Assembly (NCBI RefSeq): GCF_007923255.1 | Contig: NZ_VOHJ01000002.1 | Span: 1-64,000 of the forward strand | DNA: 64,000 nt | Direction of reading: 5' to 3' | Source: Vulcaniibacterium thermophilum | Lineage (GTDB): Bacteria > Pseudomonadota > Gammaproteobacteria > Xanthomonadales > Xanthomonadaceae | Shown here: positions 18,647 to 28,923 of the stretch, piece after piece | Numbering within the stretch: the stretch's first letter is position 1 | Layout: each line of letters begins with the position of its first letter | The notes under the pieces: generated by a model | The model's input: the letters and a program-made list of their open reading frames with translations, nothing else | Told to the model about the DNA's origin: nothing | Databases searched by the model: none | Translations under genes and position numbers: made by a program

Positions 18647-20032
18647 TCAATTGCCACAGGCCGGCAACGCCTCCGCCTGCGCCAGCTCCACGCGCAGCGC
18701 CTTCACCAGCTCGGCGCGCGCGACTTCGAACTGGTCGTTGCGGCGCAGGTCCTTGACGGTGACGGTGCCGCGGGCGAGCTCGTCCTCGCCCAGCACCACC
18801 ACGAAGCGGATGCCGGCGCGGTCCGCGTACTTGAACTGCTTCGCCAACTTGGACGGTTCGAGCACGGTCTCGGTATTGATGCCGCCATGGCGCAGCTCGC
18901 GCGCCACCTCCAGGCAATGCGGCAGGTGGGCGGCATCCATCTGCGTCACCAGCACCTGCACGGTGCTGCCGGCGGTGCGGATCAGCCCGGCCTCGCGCAA
19001 CTGCCAGAACAGCCGGGTCAGACCGATGGAGATGCCGACGCCGGGCAGCTTCGACTTCGTGTAGTGGCTGGCGAGGTTGTCGTAGCGGCCGCCGGAGCAG
19101 ATCGAGCCGATCTGCGGGTAGTCGTCGAGCGTGGTCTCGTACACGGTGCCGGTGTAGTAATCGAGCCCGCGCGCGATCGAGAAGTTGAGCGCGTACGCGC
19201 TTTCCGGCACGCCCATCGCGCGCACCAGTTCGAGAACCTCGCGCAGCTCGGCCACGCCTTCGCGCAGCGCCTCGTTGCCGTCGCCAAGCGCCTCGAGACG
19301 CGCGATCGCGTCGGCGTGCGAGGTCGAGCGCACGTCGACGAAGTCGAGGATGCGGGCGACCGCCTCCGGCGCGAGCGCGAAGCCCTCGCCCGAGAGCGTC
19401 TCGCGCACGTAGTCGGCGCCGCGCTTGTCGAGCTTGTCGACCTCGCGCAGCACCGCCGCCTGCAGGTCGGGATCGGCCACGCCCTGCTGCTCGAAGAAGC
19501 CACGCATCAGCTTCCGGTTGTTGAGCTGGATGGTGAACGCGCCGATGTCGAGCTCCGAGAACACCGCATGGATCACCGCCGGCAGCTCGGCATCGTGGCG
19601 GATGCTGAGCGCGTCCTTGCCGATCACGTCGATGTCGCACTGGTAGAACTCGCGGAAGCGGCCGCGCTGCTGGCGCTCGCCGCGGTAGACGCGCTGCATC
19701 TGGTAGCGGCGGAACGGGAACGCCAGCTCGTGCTCGTGCTCGGCGACGTAGCGCGCCAGCGGCACGGTGAGGTCGAAGCGCAGCGCCAGCTCCGGCCGCC
19801 CTTCGCCGCCCTTCTCCAGCGCACCGGTGGACTGCACGAAGTAGACCTGCCGCTCGGTCTCGCCGCCCGACTTGGTCAGCAGCACTTCGGAGAGTTCCAT
19901 CACCGGCGTCTCCACCGGCAGGAAGCCGAAGCGCTCGAAGTTGCGGCGGATGACGTCCAGCATGCGCTGGAAGGCGATCTGGTCCGGGGGCAGCAGTTCC
20001 AGCACGCCCGGCGGGGTACGCGGCTTGATCAA
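18647..20032 (-). CDS. hisS: Histidine-tRNA ligase
   Basis: A 461-residue class II aminoacyl-tRNA synthetase. Motif 2 lies in the [13 protein letters not shown] region, and the histidine-specific [13 protein letters not shown] and CSGGRYDNL segments are intact. The C-terminal anticodon-binding domain occupies about 365-455. The start appears to be TTG at 20032, because the N-terminus [14 protein letters not shown] matches xanthomonad HisS and no ATG lies nearby. A weak -like rare start on an essential gene may limit expression. The aromatic lyase follows on the same strand. Confidence 0.95.
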   Translation of the reverse strand: MIKPRTPPGVLELLPPDQIAFQRMLDVIRRNFERFGFLPVETPVMELSEVLLTKSGGETERQVYFVQSTGALEKGGEGRPELALRFDLTVPLARYVAEHEHELAFPFRRYQMQRVYRGERQQRGRFREFYQCDIDVIGKDALSIRHDAELPAVIHAVFSELDIGAFTIQLNNRKLMRGFFEQQGVADPDLQAAVLREVDKLDKRGADYVRETLSGEGFALAPEAVARILDFVDVRSTSHADAIARLEALGDGNEALREGVAELREVLELVRAMGVPESAYALNFSIARGLDYYTGTVYETTLDDYPQIGSICSGGRYDNLASHYTKSKLPGVGISIGLTRLFWQLREAGLIRTAGSTVQVLVTQMDAAHLPHCLEVARELRHGGINTETVLEPSKLAKQFKYADRAGIRFVVVLGEDELARGTVTVKDLRRNDQFEVARAELVKALRVELAQAEALPACGN

Positions 20033-20105
20033 AGCAGGAGGCTCCAGGGCCGAAGGCGAAGGCCGGCAAGTTTAACCCGCGCTCCGCCTCGCGCCCCCGA
20101 GCCTC

Positions 20106-20135
20106 TTGCCTCCCGCAGGCTGCGCTCGCTAGAAT
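20106..20135 (+). promoter_or_regulatory. Candidate promoter of tRNA-Pro
   Basis: TTGCCT (20106-20111) and TAGAAT (20130-20135) with an 18-nt spacer lie 13 nt before the 5' end of the tRNA gene, a fit to a sigma-70 promoter. Confidence 0.6.
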
Positions 20136-20148
20136 GCGCGGCCTCCGT

Positions 20149-20225
20149 CGGGGTGTAGCTCAGCCTGGTAGAGCGCTACGTTCGGGACGTAGAAGTCGCA
20201 GGTTCAAATCCTGTCTCCCCGACCA
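20149..20225 (+). tRNA. tRNA-Pro (anticodon CGG)
   Basis: A 77-nt cloverleaf with encoded CCA. The anticodon loop ttcggga gives CGG; the D-arm tagctcagcctggtagagc and T-arm ggttcaaatcc are standard. The acceptor stem has one U-U apposition at pair 6-67. A terminator hairpin follows at 20246. Confidence 0.96.
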
Positions 20226-20245
20226 AAAGTTCCGCGAGTCGAAGC

Positions 20246-20280
20246 AACGGCCGTTCCGGCGACGGAACGGCCGTTTCTTT
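20246..20280 (+). terminator. Rho-independent terminator after tRNA-Pro
   Basis: A 12-bp perfect stem (20246-20257 with 20264-20275) with a 6-nt loop is followed by tcttt. It lies 20 nt after the tRNA 3' end. The remaining gap to 20375 shows no other feature. Confidence 0.85.
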
Positions 20281-20375
20281 CGTCCGCGGCCTGCCCCCGC
20301 GCGCACGGCGACCGCGCGGGCACGGGGATTGCAGACGGGAGGCGCGCCCGGCCTCACTGGGCACGAAGCTCCCGA

Positions 20376-21770
20376 ATGCTCCTTCAGACCTCCTCGCCTC
20401 CCGGCCCGGACACGCGGGCCCCCGGCGGAAACGCACCGCCGCCCCGGCGACGGTTCTACGTCCCCGTGCGCGCCAAATTCGCGTCGGCCACGCTGCTGGG
20501 GATCGCCTGGTGCGCGCTCAGCGTGTGGCTGTCGCAGGCGTGGCTGCACGATCTGGGCGAGCTGATCGGAGCGGCGCCCGCGCTGTTCGTGATCGCCTTC
20601 ATCGCCTATGTGCCGGGCTTCATGAACGCCTTCATGGCCGGCTCGATCCTGCTCGACCGCCGGCCGCGCCGGCGCCGGCTCGCGGAATATCCGGGGGTGA
20701 CGGTGCTGGTGGCCTGCTACAACGAGGCGGCCAACATCGGCGACACCCTGACCAGCCTGTTCGCGCAGGACTATCCGGGCCCGCTGGAAGTGCTGGTGCT
20801 GGACGACGGTTCGACCGACGACAGCGCGGCGATCGCCGAGCGCGCGATCGCCGCCGCGACCGTCGCGGAGCGTCACCGTTTCCGCGTCGTGCGCGGCGAG
20901 CGCAACGTCGGCAAGGCCGGCGTGCTCAACCGCGGCCTGGCGATGGCCTCGCACGAGCTGATCGTCACCATCGACGGCGACAGCTGGGCCTACCGCGACG
21001 CGCTCACCCACATCGTCGAGCGCTACCACAACGATCCGCCGCACACGCGCGCGGTCGCAGGCTCCGTGCTGGTGCGCAATTCGCGCCACAACTGGCTCAC
21101 CCGCGCACAGGAGTGGGACTATTTCCACGGCATCGCCGCGGTCAAGCGCATGCAGAGCCTGTACCACGGCACCCTGGTGGCGCAGGGCGCGTTCTCGCTC
21201 TACGACCGCGCCGCGCTGCGGGACGTGGGCGGCTGGCCGGAAAGCGTGGGCGAGGACATCGTGGTGTCCTGGGCGCTTCTTTCGCGCGGCTGGCGGATCG
21301 GCTACGCCGAGGACGCGATCCTGTTCACCAACGTGCCCGACCGGCTGGGCCAGTTCGCGCGCCAGCGCAAACGCTGGTCGCGCGGGCTGTTCGAGGCGTT
21401 CCGCGCCTATCCCGGGCTGCTGGTGAAGCCGCGCATGTCGCTGATGTTCATCTGGTGGAACCTGTTGTTCCTGCCGCTGGATCTGGTCTACACCTTCGCC
21501 TTCATTCCGGGGGTGGTGCTGGCGCTGTTCGGCCACTACTGGATCGCCGGGCCGCTGACGCTGGCGGTGCTGCCGCTGGCGGTGCTGTGGAACATGGCGA
21601 TCTTCCGCGTCCAGAACCGGGTGTTCCGCGCGCAGGCGCTGCGCGTGCGCCGCAACTACGGGGGCTTTTCGTTCTACGTGCTGGCCTACTCGATGATCCT
21701 GCAGCCGGTCTGCGTCTGGGGCTATGTCTCCGAGCTGCTCGGGCTGCGCAAACGCTGGGGCACCAAATGA
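20376..21770 (+). CDS. Membrane glycosyltransferase family 2 (PgaC/HmsR-like processive synthase)
   Basis: A 464-residue inner-membrane GT2 enzyme. Two N-terminal TM segments (about 30-90) precede a cytosolic catalytic domain with VACYNEAANI, DDGSTDDS, DGDS, the GEDIVVSW acid and the QRKRW (QxxRW) motif of processive synthases. Three to four TM segments follow (about 360-455). The pattern resembles PgaC/IcaA poly-N-acetylglucosamine synthases or YaiP-like enzymes; the sugar is unknown. Its stop overlaps the start of an outer-membrane-barrel-like gene, so they probably act together. No PgaA/PgaB/PgaD homologue is adjacent. Confidence 0.82.
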   Translation: MLLQTSSPPGPDTRAPGGNAPPPRRRFYVPVRAKFASATLLGIAWCALSVWLSQAWLHDLGELIGAAPALFVIAFIAYVPGFMNAFMAGSILLDRRPRRRRLAEYPGVTVLVACYNEAANIGDTLTSLFAQDYPGPLEVLVLDDGSTDDSAAIAERAIAAATVAERHRFRVVRGERNVGKAGVLNRGLAMASHELIVTIDGDSWAYRDALTHIVERYHNDPPHTRAVAGSVLVRNSRHNWLTRAQEWDYFHGIAAVKRMQSLYHGTLVAQGAFSLYDRAALRDVGGWPESVGEDIVVSWALLSRGWRIGYAEDAILFTNVPDRLGQFARQRKRWSRGLFEAFRAYPGLLVKPRMSLMFIWWNLLFLPLDLVYTFAFIPGVVLALFGHYWIAGPLTLAVLPLAVLWNMAIFRVQNRVFRAQALRVRRNYGGFSFYVLAYSMILQPVCVWGYVSELLGLRKRWGTK

Positions 21771-22654
21771 CACGCGTCGGTCTGTCCATCGCGCTGATGC
21801 TCCCGCTGGCGGCGCAGGCCGGACAGGCGGTGGGCACCGATACGTTCGCCTCGCGCGACACCGACGGCACCGAGGTCACGCGCGCGTCGCTCACCTGGGA
21901 CATGCGCTTCGACGACATCGAGCGCTACCGCGGCCTCAGGTTCGAGCGCGCCGAGTTCCGCCCCGCCACCGGCGGCCGCGTGCGGGACGATCGGCTGTAT
22001 CTGCGGTTCGCGGACGTCGGCGAGCGCTGGAAATGGAACGGCGCGCTGGGCACCGACGGCGATACCTGGCTGGGCGCCGCCAGCCTCTACACCGAGGAGC
22101 GTTTCCGCCAGGAGTACTTCGTCGAGCGCGAGGTGATCGAGACCCAACAGGGCCTCACGCGCGGCATCCACTACACCTTCGTCGGCGGCGCGTGGGATCT
22201 GCCGATCGACGAGCGCCAGCTCATCACCGCGATGCTCGGCGTGCAGGACTTCACCGGCGAGAACCGGCGCTACCACCTGCGCGCCCGCTACATCGCGGTG
22301 CTGCAGCCCGACTGGGGCCTGAGCGCGCAGTTGCGGGTGCGCTACGCGCACAGCACCGCGCCGGGCGAGTTCGACTACTACTCGCCGCGCTGGTACGCGG
22401 AAGCGCTGCCGACGCTGCAGATCCGGCGCTCGCGCGGCGGCTGGGTCTATCAGGGCGCGGTCGGCTGGGGCCGCCAACAGGATTCCGGTTCCGACGCGCG
22501 CCGTTCGCGGCTGGCCGAGTTCCTCGTGCAGAGCCCGCGCCGCGGCCGCGACTGGTACCTCCGCGCCGGCTTCACCTACAGCGACACGCCGACGGTGGCC
22601 GGCGCCCAGTACGGCTACCGCCAGCTCACCCTGCAGGCGCTGCGGACGTTCTGA
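21767..22654 (+). CDS. Predicted outer-membrane beta-barrel protein coupled to the glycosyltransferase
   Basis: A 295-residue protein with a short signal peptide (1-18, ending AQA) and a body rich in alternating aromatic and polar residues suggestive of amphipathic strands. It ends in LQALRTF, with the terminal Phe that BAM substrates usually carry. I do not recognise a named family; YaiO-like barrels sit next to GT2 genes elsewhere, which is the best analogy. The ATG overlaps the glycosyltransferase stop by 4 nt, so translation is probably coupled and the product may export or anchor that enzyme's polymer. Confidence 0.65.
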   Translation: MTRVGLSIALMLPLAAQAGQAVGTDTFASRDTDGTEVTRASLTWDMRFDDIERYRGLRFERAEFRPATGGRVRDDRLYLRFADVGERWKWNGALGTDGDTWLGAASLYTEERFRQEYFVEREVIETQQGLTRGIHYTFVGGAWDLPIDERQLITAMLGVQDFTGENRRYHLRARYIAVLQPDWGLSAQLRVRYAHSTAPGEFDYYSPRWYAEALPTLQIRRSRGGWVYQGAVGWGRQQDSGSDARRSRLAEFLVQSPRRGRDWYLRAGFTYSDTPTVAGAQYGYRQLTLQALRTF

Positions 22655-22664
22655 GCCGGCGCGG

Positions 22665-23249
22665 TCAGACCGGCTTCGACCGCGCCGCGTACGGCAGGGC
22701 CGCCAGCGCCGTCGCGATCGCGCGCAGGCGCGGCTGGCGGAGGGGCACCAGGTCGTAGAACGCCAGGTGGTCCCACATCGCCAACAGATGGAACCCCAGG
22801 TACGTCGGCCGCTCGCCGAAGACGGCGTGATGCGTCTCCAGCCAGTCGAGCCCCTGCCCGATCGCGGCGCGCATCTTGCCGAAGCGGCGGTGCCCGGTGT
22901 CCAGGCCGGTGCGCGCGGCGAGGACGAGCTCGACCTCGGTGGCCATGATGCCGTTGAGGACCGCGCGCGCGTTGAGCACGTCCGCGTCCGTGGTCAGCAC
23001 CTCGAAGCGGTCGGCCGGATCGCGCGTGCGCGCCACGTGGGCGGCGATGTGATCGGACTCGAACACCGCGCGCGCGCCGTCCAGCAGCGTCGGCACCTTC
23101 ATCAGCGGATGGGGGCCGAACGCGCGCGCGTCGTCGTCGGCGACGTTGCCGGCATCGAGCAGTTCGATCGGCTCGCCGAGCGCGTCGAGCAACAGCCGCA
23201 CCTTGCGCGAGAAGTGGGACCGGGGCGTGCAGATCAGTCGCAGGGTCAT
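22665..23249 (-). CDS. Glutathione S-transferase family protein
   Basis: A 194-residue protein with a thioredoxin-like N-terminal domain (about 1-78) and a helical C-terminal domain. The N-terminal CTPRSHFSRKVRLLL contains the GST glutathione-site serine, and PHPLMKVPTLLDG with FESDHIAAH supplies the cis-Pro and Glu-Ser glutathione-binding positions. The substrate is unknown. It lies 100 nt downstream of the A-type Fe-S carrier on the same strand. Confidence 0.82.
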   Translation of the reverse strand: MTLRLICTPRSHFSRKVRLLLDALGEPIELLDAGNVADDDARAFGPHPLMKVPTLLDGARAVFESDHIAAHVARTRDPADRFEVLTTDADVLNARAVLNGIMATEVELVLAARTGLDTGHRRFGKMRAAIGQGLDWLETHHAVFGERPTYLGFHLLAMWDHLAFYDLVPLRQPRLRAIATALAALPYAARSKPV

Positions 23250-23349
23250 GGCGCACGTGCAGCCGGCAAAGGAGACGGTTCACTCCAGCCCGGCCGCAGG
23301 TACCGGTCCAGCCCGATCGATGGAACGCTGTGTTGGCCTGCCGCCACGG

Positions 23350-23691
23350 CTACGCCGCGCGCTCGGCCTCGGTGGTGAAGCTCTCGCCGCAGCCGCATTC
23401 CGCCTTGACGTTGGGGTTGCGGAACACGAACGCCTCGCCGAGACCCTGCTTCACGAAGTCGATCTCCGTGCCGTCCACCAGCGGCAGACTCGCGGCGTCG
23501 ACGAGGATCCGCACGCCGTCCTGCTCGAACACGGTGTCGTCGGCCGCCTGCTCGCGCGCCAGGTCGGCGAAGTGCTGCCAGCCGGAACAGCCGGCGCGCT
23601 TGACTCCGAAGCGCAACCCCAGCGCGCCCGGCGTCTCGCGGACGTAGTGCTGGACACGGGCAAGCGCGGCGGGAGCGAGGGTGACGGCCAT
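23350..23691 (-). CDS. A-type iron-sulfur carrier (IscA/HesB family)
   Basis: A 113-residue HesB-like protein with the three invariant cysteines Cys35 (GCSGWQ), Cys99 and Cys101 (CGCGESF). It would bind or transfer an Fe-S cluster to target apo-proteins. The ATG at 23691 fits family length; a longer in-frame start at 23718 adds an unconserved tail. It is not in an isc or suf operon here, so the exact subfamily (IscA, ErpA, SufA) is left open. It is divergent from asnS. Confidence 0.9.
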   Translation of the reverse strand: MAVTLAPAALARVQHYVRETPGALGLRFGVKRAGCSGWQHFADLAREQAADDTVFEQDGVRILVDAASLPLVDGTEIDFVKQGLGEAFVFRNPNVKAECGCGESFTTEAERAA

Positions 23692-23794
23692 GGATGCGGA
23701 ACTCGGCGGGGGGATCAAGTATAGGCGCGGCGGCGGACGCGTCCGGTAAACTGCCGCATTCCCGATATCGGTCCAGACGGCCAGGATTCAAGGC

Positions 23795-25195
<1,401 letters not shown>

Positions 25196-25253
25196 GGCCG
25201 GCCATGCGCACGTCCGACGGCATTGCCGCGGCAGCGGCACGCAGGAGGCGGCC

Positions 25254-25559
25254 ATGATGCTGTTCCTCGCGCTCGCGCTGGTCGGCGTCGCGGTCGGCGG
25301 CGCCACCGCGTTCGTGATCTTCTGGCCGCTGGCGCTGGTGCACCTGCGCGACCGCCACCCCGCCCTGCGCAGCGAACTGGGGCCGGCCGCGTTCCTGCAT
25401 CCGGCCGCGCTCGGCTGGCTGCTGCGCGGCGGCTACCGGGCGGCCGGCGACCGCAACCTGGATGGCCTGGCGACCCCGGCGAAGGTGTCGCTGCTGGTGA
25501 TCCTCACCAGCCTCGCCGCCTCCGGCGCGCTGTGGCTGCTATCGGAGCTGATGCCATGA
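25254..25559 (+). CDS. Small two-helix membrane protein, unknown function
   Basis: A 101-residue protein with a hydrophobic segment at about 2-26 and a second at about 76-98, separated by a polar linker containing GDRNLDGLATPAK. I do not recognise a family. A ggaggc ribosome site precedes the ATG. Its stop overlaps the next small gene by 4 nt, giving a three-gene unit with that gene and the PaiB-like gene. Confidence 0.7.
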   Translation: MMLFLALALVGVAVGGATAFVIFWPLALVHLRDRHPALRSELGPAAFLHPAALGWLLRGGYRAAGDRNLDGLATPAKVSLLVILTSLAASGALWLLSELMP

Positions 25560-25861
25560 ACGACGCCCGCGAACAGTGGTGGCTTGCCACCCTCGGCCGC
25601 ACCGTGGTCTGGGCGCGCCTGCGCGTGCTCGAGGCCGGCACCGCGGAGGTGTTCGACAGCGACGGCAACACGCTGCCGTTCGAAAGCGAGGACACCGCGC
25701 GCGCGGCGCTGATGGACGCCGAGTACGTCGAGCTCGACGGCATGGACGAGGACGACGCCGCCGCGCGCGGCTTCGCGCTCGACGAACTGGTGCCGCCGCG
25801 CGCGGACGACGATGCGGCGCTGCGCGAGCTGATGATCTGGAAGCTGCCGGCGAAGCACTGA
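25556..25861 (+). CDS. Small acidic cytosolic protein, unknown function
   Basis: A 101-residue protein, strongly acidic in its middle (residues about 48-85), with the N-terminus WWLATLGRTVVWARLRVLEAG. No family is recognised. It starts within the stop of the membrane protein and its own stop overlaps the start of the PaiB-like gene (TGATG), consistent with coupled translation of all three. Confidence 0.7.
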   Translation: MNDAREQWWLATLGRTVVWARLRVLEAGTAEVFDSDGNTLPFESEDTARAALMDAEYVELDGMDEDDAAARGFALDELVPPRADDDAALRELMIWKLPAKH

Positions 25862-26481
25862 TGTACCTGCCGCGCGCCTTCGCCGAAACCGACCTCGCCG
25901 CGCTCGATGCGCTGTTCGACCGCGACGCCTTCGTCACCCTGATCACCGTGCGCGACGGTGCGCCCGAGATCGCGCACCTGCCGGTGCTGTACCGGCGCGA
26001 CGGCCAGCGCATCGATCTGCAGGGCCACTGGGCCGCGGCCAATCCCCAGGCCGCCCACGCCGGCCCGGCGGTGGCCGTCGTCCACGGCCCGCACGCCTAC
26101 GTCTCGGCGGGCTGGTACCCGGACAAACAGCCGGCCGCGCGCGTGCCGACCTGGAACTACGCGGTCGCCCACCTGCACGGCACGCTGGAGACGTTCCGCG
26201 AGGAGGCCGCGCTCGCCGCACTGGTGGATGCGCTGAGCGCGCATTACGAGGCGCGCGTCGGCGGCGACTGGCGCTTCGACTTCGGGCGCGAGGAGGAGCG
26301 CCGGCAGCTTCGCGGCATCGTCGGCTTCCGTCTGCAGGTGGAACGCGCGGAGCTGAAGTTCAAGCTGAGCCAGAATCATCCCGAGCCGAACCGTCGCGCC
26401 GTGGCCGAACGGCTGCAAGCGCTCGGTGGCGAAGCCGCCGAGGTCGCCGCGCTGATGCGCGAACGCGAGCGCGGCGCCTGA
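25861..26481 (+). CDS. PaiB-family FMN-binding protein
   Basis: A 206-residue split-barrel flavin-binding protein of the PaiB/negative transcriptional regulator family. Family segments include MYLPRAF at the start, AHLPVL, LQGHWAAANPQ, GPHAYVSAGWY, VPTWNYAVAHLHG and KFKLSQNHPEPNR near the end. PaiB in Bacillus was named as a regulator with paiA, but many homologues are probably flavin-binding oxidoreductases, and no paiA-like acetyltransferase is adjacent. It is the last gene of a coupled three-gene unit after asnS. Confidence 0.85.
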   Translation: MYLPRAFAETDLAALDALFDRDAFVTLITVRDGAPEIAHLPVLYRRDGQRIDLQGHWAAANPQAAHAGPAVAVVHGPHAYVSAGWYPDKQPAARVPTWNYAVAHLHGTLETFREEAALAALVDALSAHYEARVGGDWRFDFGREEERRQLRGIVGFRLQVERAELKFKLSQNHPEPNRRAVAERLQALGGEAAEVAALMRERERGA

Positions 26482-26519
26482 GCGGCGCGGCATCCTCTCC
26501 CTCACTTCGGACTGGACCC

Positions 26520-27305
26520 ATGGACCTCGATCTCACCGGCCGGCATGCGCTCGTGTGCGGCGCTTCCGAGGGCATCGGCCGCGCGGTCGCGCACGAACTG
26601 GCGCTGATGGGCGCCGACGTCACCGTCCTCGCGCGCCGCGCCGACGCGCTGGCCGAGGTGGCTGACGGTCTGCCGCGCCACGGCGCGCAGCGGCACGGCT
26701 GGCTGGCGGCCGACGTCGCCGCGACCGACGCGCTCAGGGCGTCGGTGGAAGCGCTGGCGGCCGCGCGGCCGGTGCACATCCTGGTCAACAACACCGGCGG
26801 CCCGCCGGGCGGCCCGGCGTCGACGGCCACCGCGGCCGCCTACCTCGATGCGTTCAACCGCCATCTGATCGCCAACCACACCCTGCTGCAGAGCGTGCTG
26901 CCGGGCATGCGCTCGGCCGCGTGGGGTCGGGTCGTCAACATCGTCTCCACCTCGGTGCGCGAACCGATCCCCAACCTCGGCGTGTCCAACACCGTGCGCG
27001 GCGCGGTGGCGAGCTGGGCCAAGACGCTTTCGCGGGAACTCGCCGCCGACGGCATCACCGTCAACAACGTGCTGCCCGGCTACACGCAGACGCGCCGGCT
27101 GGAGCAGATCATCGACGACCGCGCGCGCGCCAGCGGCCAGGACGTCCAGGCGGTGGCCGAGGCGATGCGCGCCAGCGTGCCGGCGCGTCGCTTCGCCCAG
27201 CCGCAGGAGATCGCCGCGGTGGTGGCGTTCCTCTGCTCGCCCGCCGCCGCCTACGTCAACGGCGTGAGCCTGCCGGTGGATGGCGGGCGGATGCAGTCGA
27301 TCTAG
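26520..27305 (+). CDS. SDR-family protein with non-canonical active site
   Basis: A 261-residue Rossmann protein of the short-chain dehydrogenase/reductase superfamily, FabG-like in layout. The dinucleotide motif is GASEGIG at 14-20, followed by NNTGG. The catalytic serine (Ser143, IVSTS) and helix-4 Asn119 are present. The YxxxK motif is replaced: alignment on the following helix places Ser156 in the Tyr slot and Arg160 in the Lys slot (VSNTVRG). Some BKR-like SDR subgroups also lack the canonical tetrad, so it may be active differently or only bind cofactor. It is the first gene of the kynurenine region, separated from the dehydrogenase by 199 nt. Confidence 0.85.
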   Translation: MDLDLTGRHALVCGASEGIGRAVAHELALMGADVTVLARRADALAEVADGLPRHGAQRHGWLAADVAATDALRASVEALAAARPVHILVNNTGGPPGGPASTATAAAYLDAFNRHLIANHTLLQSVLPGMRSAAWGRVVNIVSTSVREPIPNLGVSNTVRGAVASWAKTLSRELAADGITVNNVLPGYTQTRRLEQIIDDRARASGQDVQAVAEAMRASVPARRFAQPQEIAAVVAFLCSPAAAYVNGVSLPVDGGRMQSI

Positions 27306-27312
27306 CGAGCCC

Positions 27313-27382
27313 GTCGACCCGGCGAAGGCCGGGATCCGATCGTTCGACGCCGCAAATGGATCCCGGCTTGCGCCGGGATGAC
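27313..27382. repeat. Inverted repeat of the cccggcgaaggccggg type
   Basis: Arms 27313-27336 and 27358-27382 are inverted near-copies around a 21-nt loop, located just after the SDR stop. Partial relatives occur at 36985-37010 and 57919-57943. It may terminate or stabilise the SDR message. No gene is seen in 27306-27504. Confidence 0.75.
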
Positions 27383-27504
27383 CAGCCGGGGCCCATTTAT
27401 CCCGAGGATGCGACGGCACACCGACTGCGCCTGACTGACGCCCGCCACGCCGCTTCCGCCCGCCCCACCGCGCATCCCGCCGCGCGCTCCGGTACCCTGA
27501 ATGG

Positions 27505-28923
27505 ATGCGCCTGACCCACTGGATCGACGGCAACCCCGCTGCCTCCGGCCGCTGGCTCGAAGTCCACGAGCCGGCCACCGCGCGGCCGTTCGCGGAGGTG
27601 GCGCGCGGCGATGCGGACACGGTCGAAGCGGCCGTCGCCGCGGCCACGCGCGCGTTTCCGGAGTGGGCGGCGCTGCCCAACAGCCAGCGTGCGCGCTGGC
27701 TGGAGCGCCTGGCGGATGCGCTGGAGGCGCGACTGGAGGACTTCGCCCGCGCCGAGGCGCGCGACGGCGGCAAGCCGATCCGGCTGGCGCGCGAGGTCGA
27801 GATCCCGCGCGCCATCAGCAACCTGCGCTTCTTCGCCCACGCCACCACCCAGTTCGCGAGCGAGTCGCACCACGGTGAGGCGGGCCTCAACTACACGCTG
27901 CGCCCGCCGCTCGGCGTGGTGGCGACGATCTCGCCGTGGAACCTGCCGCTGTACCTGTTCACCTGGAAGATCGCGCCGGCGCTGGCGGCCGGCAACGCGG
28001 TGGTGGCGAAGCCCTCGGAGGTCACGCCGCTCACCGCGACGATGCTGGGCGAACTGGCGGCGGAGATCGGCTTCCCGGCCGGCGTGCTCAACATCGTCCA
28101 CGGCCTTGGGCCGGAGGTCGGCGAGCCGCTGGTGACGCACCCGGCAGTGCGCGCGATCTCGTTCACCGGCAGCACGGCGGTCGGCCGCCGCATCGCCGGG
28201 CTTGCGGCGCCGATGCTCAAGAAGCTCTCGCTCGAGCTGGGTGGCAAGAATCCCACCCTGGTGTTCGCCGACAGCGACTGGCGTGCGAACCTCGACACGC
28301 TGGTGCGCTCGGCGTTCCAGAACGCCGGCCAGATCTGCCTGTGCGGCTCGCGGATGCTGGTGGAGCGCTCGATCTACCCGGCGCTGCGCGATGCGCTGGT
28401 CGAACGGGCGAGCGCGCTCACGGTCGGCGATCCGCTCGACGAGGCCACGCGGCTCGGCCCGCTGGTGTCGCAGGCGCATTTCGACAAGGTCGTCGCCGCG
28501 ATCGAACGCGCGCGCGCCGAAGGCGGCCGCGTGCTGTGCGGCGGCCATGCGCTCGACCGCGCGGGCTGGTACGTGGCGCCGACCGTGATCGAGGGCCTCG
28601 GCCCGGACTGCACCACCAACCGCGAGGAGATCTTCGGCCCGGTCCTCACCCTGCAGCCGTTCGACGACGAGGATGAGGCGCTGCGGCTGGCCAACTGCGG
28701 CGACTACGGACTCGCCGCCTCCATCTGGACGCGCGACCTCGACCGCGCCCACCGCCTCGCCGCGCGTCTGCGCGTCGGCATGGTCTGGATCAACACCTGG
28801 CTGATGCGCGATCTGCGCACGCCGTTCGGCGGCGTCGGCCAGTCCGGTCTCGGCCGCGAAGGCGGCTTCGAGGCCATGCGCTTCTTCACCGAACCCAAGA
28901 ACGTGGGAATCGCCCTGCAATGA
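27505..28923 (+). CDS. Aldehyde dehydrogenase, likely 2-aminomuconic semialdehyde dehydrogenase
   Basis: A 472-residue NAD-dependent ALDH. Catalytic Cys278 (NAGQIC), general base Glu244 (LELGGKNP) and oxyanion Asn145 (PWN) are all present, with the Rossmann segment FTGSTAVG. Family similarity is to hydroxymuconic/aminomuconic semialdehyde dehydrogenases. The context of ACMS decarboxylase, 3-hydroxyanthranilate dioxygenase and a RidA-type deaminase makes 2-aminomuconate semialdehyde the likely substrate. Its stop overlaps the carbonic anhydrase start by 4 nt. Confidence 0.88.
   Translation: MRLTHWIDGNPAASGRWLEVHEPATARPFAEVARGDADTVEAAVAAATRAFPEWAALPNSQRARWLERLADALEARLEDFARAEARDGGKPIRLAREVEIPRAISNLRFFAHATTQFASESHHGEAGLNYTLRPPLGVVATISPWNLPLYLFTWKIAPALAAGNAVVAKPSEVTPLTATMLGELAAEIGFPAGVLNIVHGLGPEVGEPLVTHPAVRAISFTGSTAVGRRIAGLAAPMLKKLSLELGGKNPTLVFADSDWRANLDTLVRSAFQNAGQICLCGSRMLVERSIYPALRDALVERASALTVGDPLDEATRLGPLVSQAHFDKVVAAIERARAEGGRVLCGGHALDRAGWYVAPTVIEGLGPDCTTNREEIFGPVLTLQPFDDEDEALRLANCGDYGLAASIWTRDLDRAHRLAARLRVGMVWINTWLMRDLRTPFGGVGQSGLGREGGFEAMRFFTEPKNVGIALQ

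Noticed and set aside
20149-20375. Integrative element at tRNA-Pro
   Set aside because: No integrase, direct repeat of the tRNA 3' end, or compositional break follows the tRNA.
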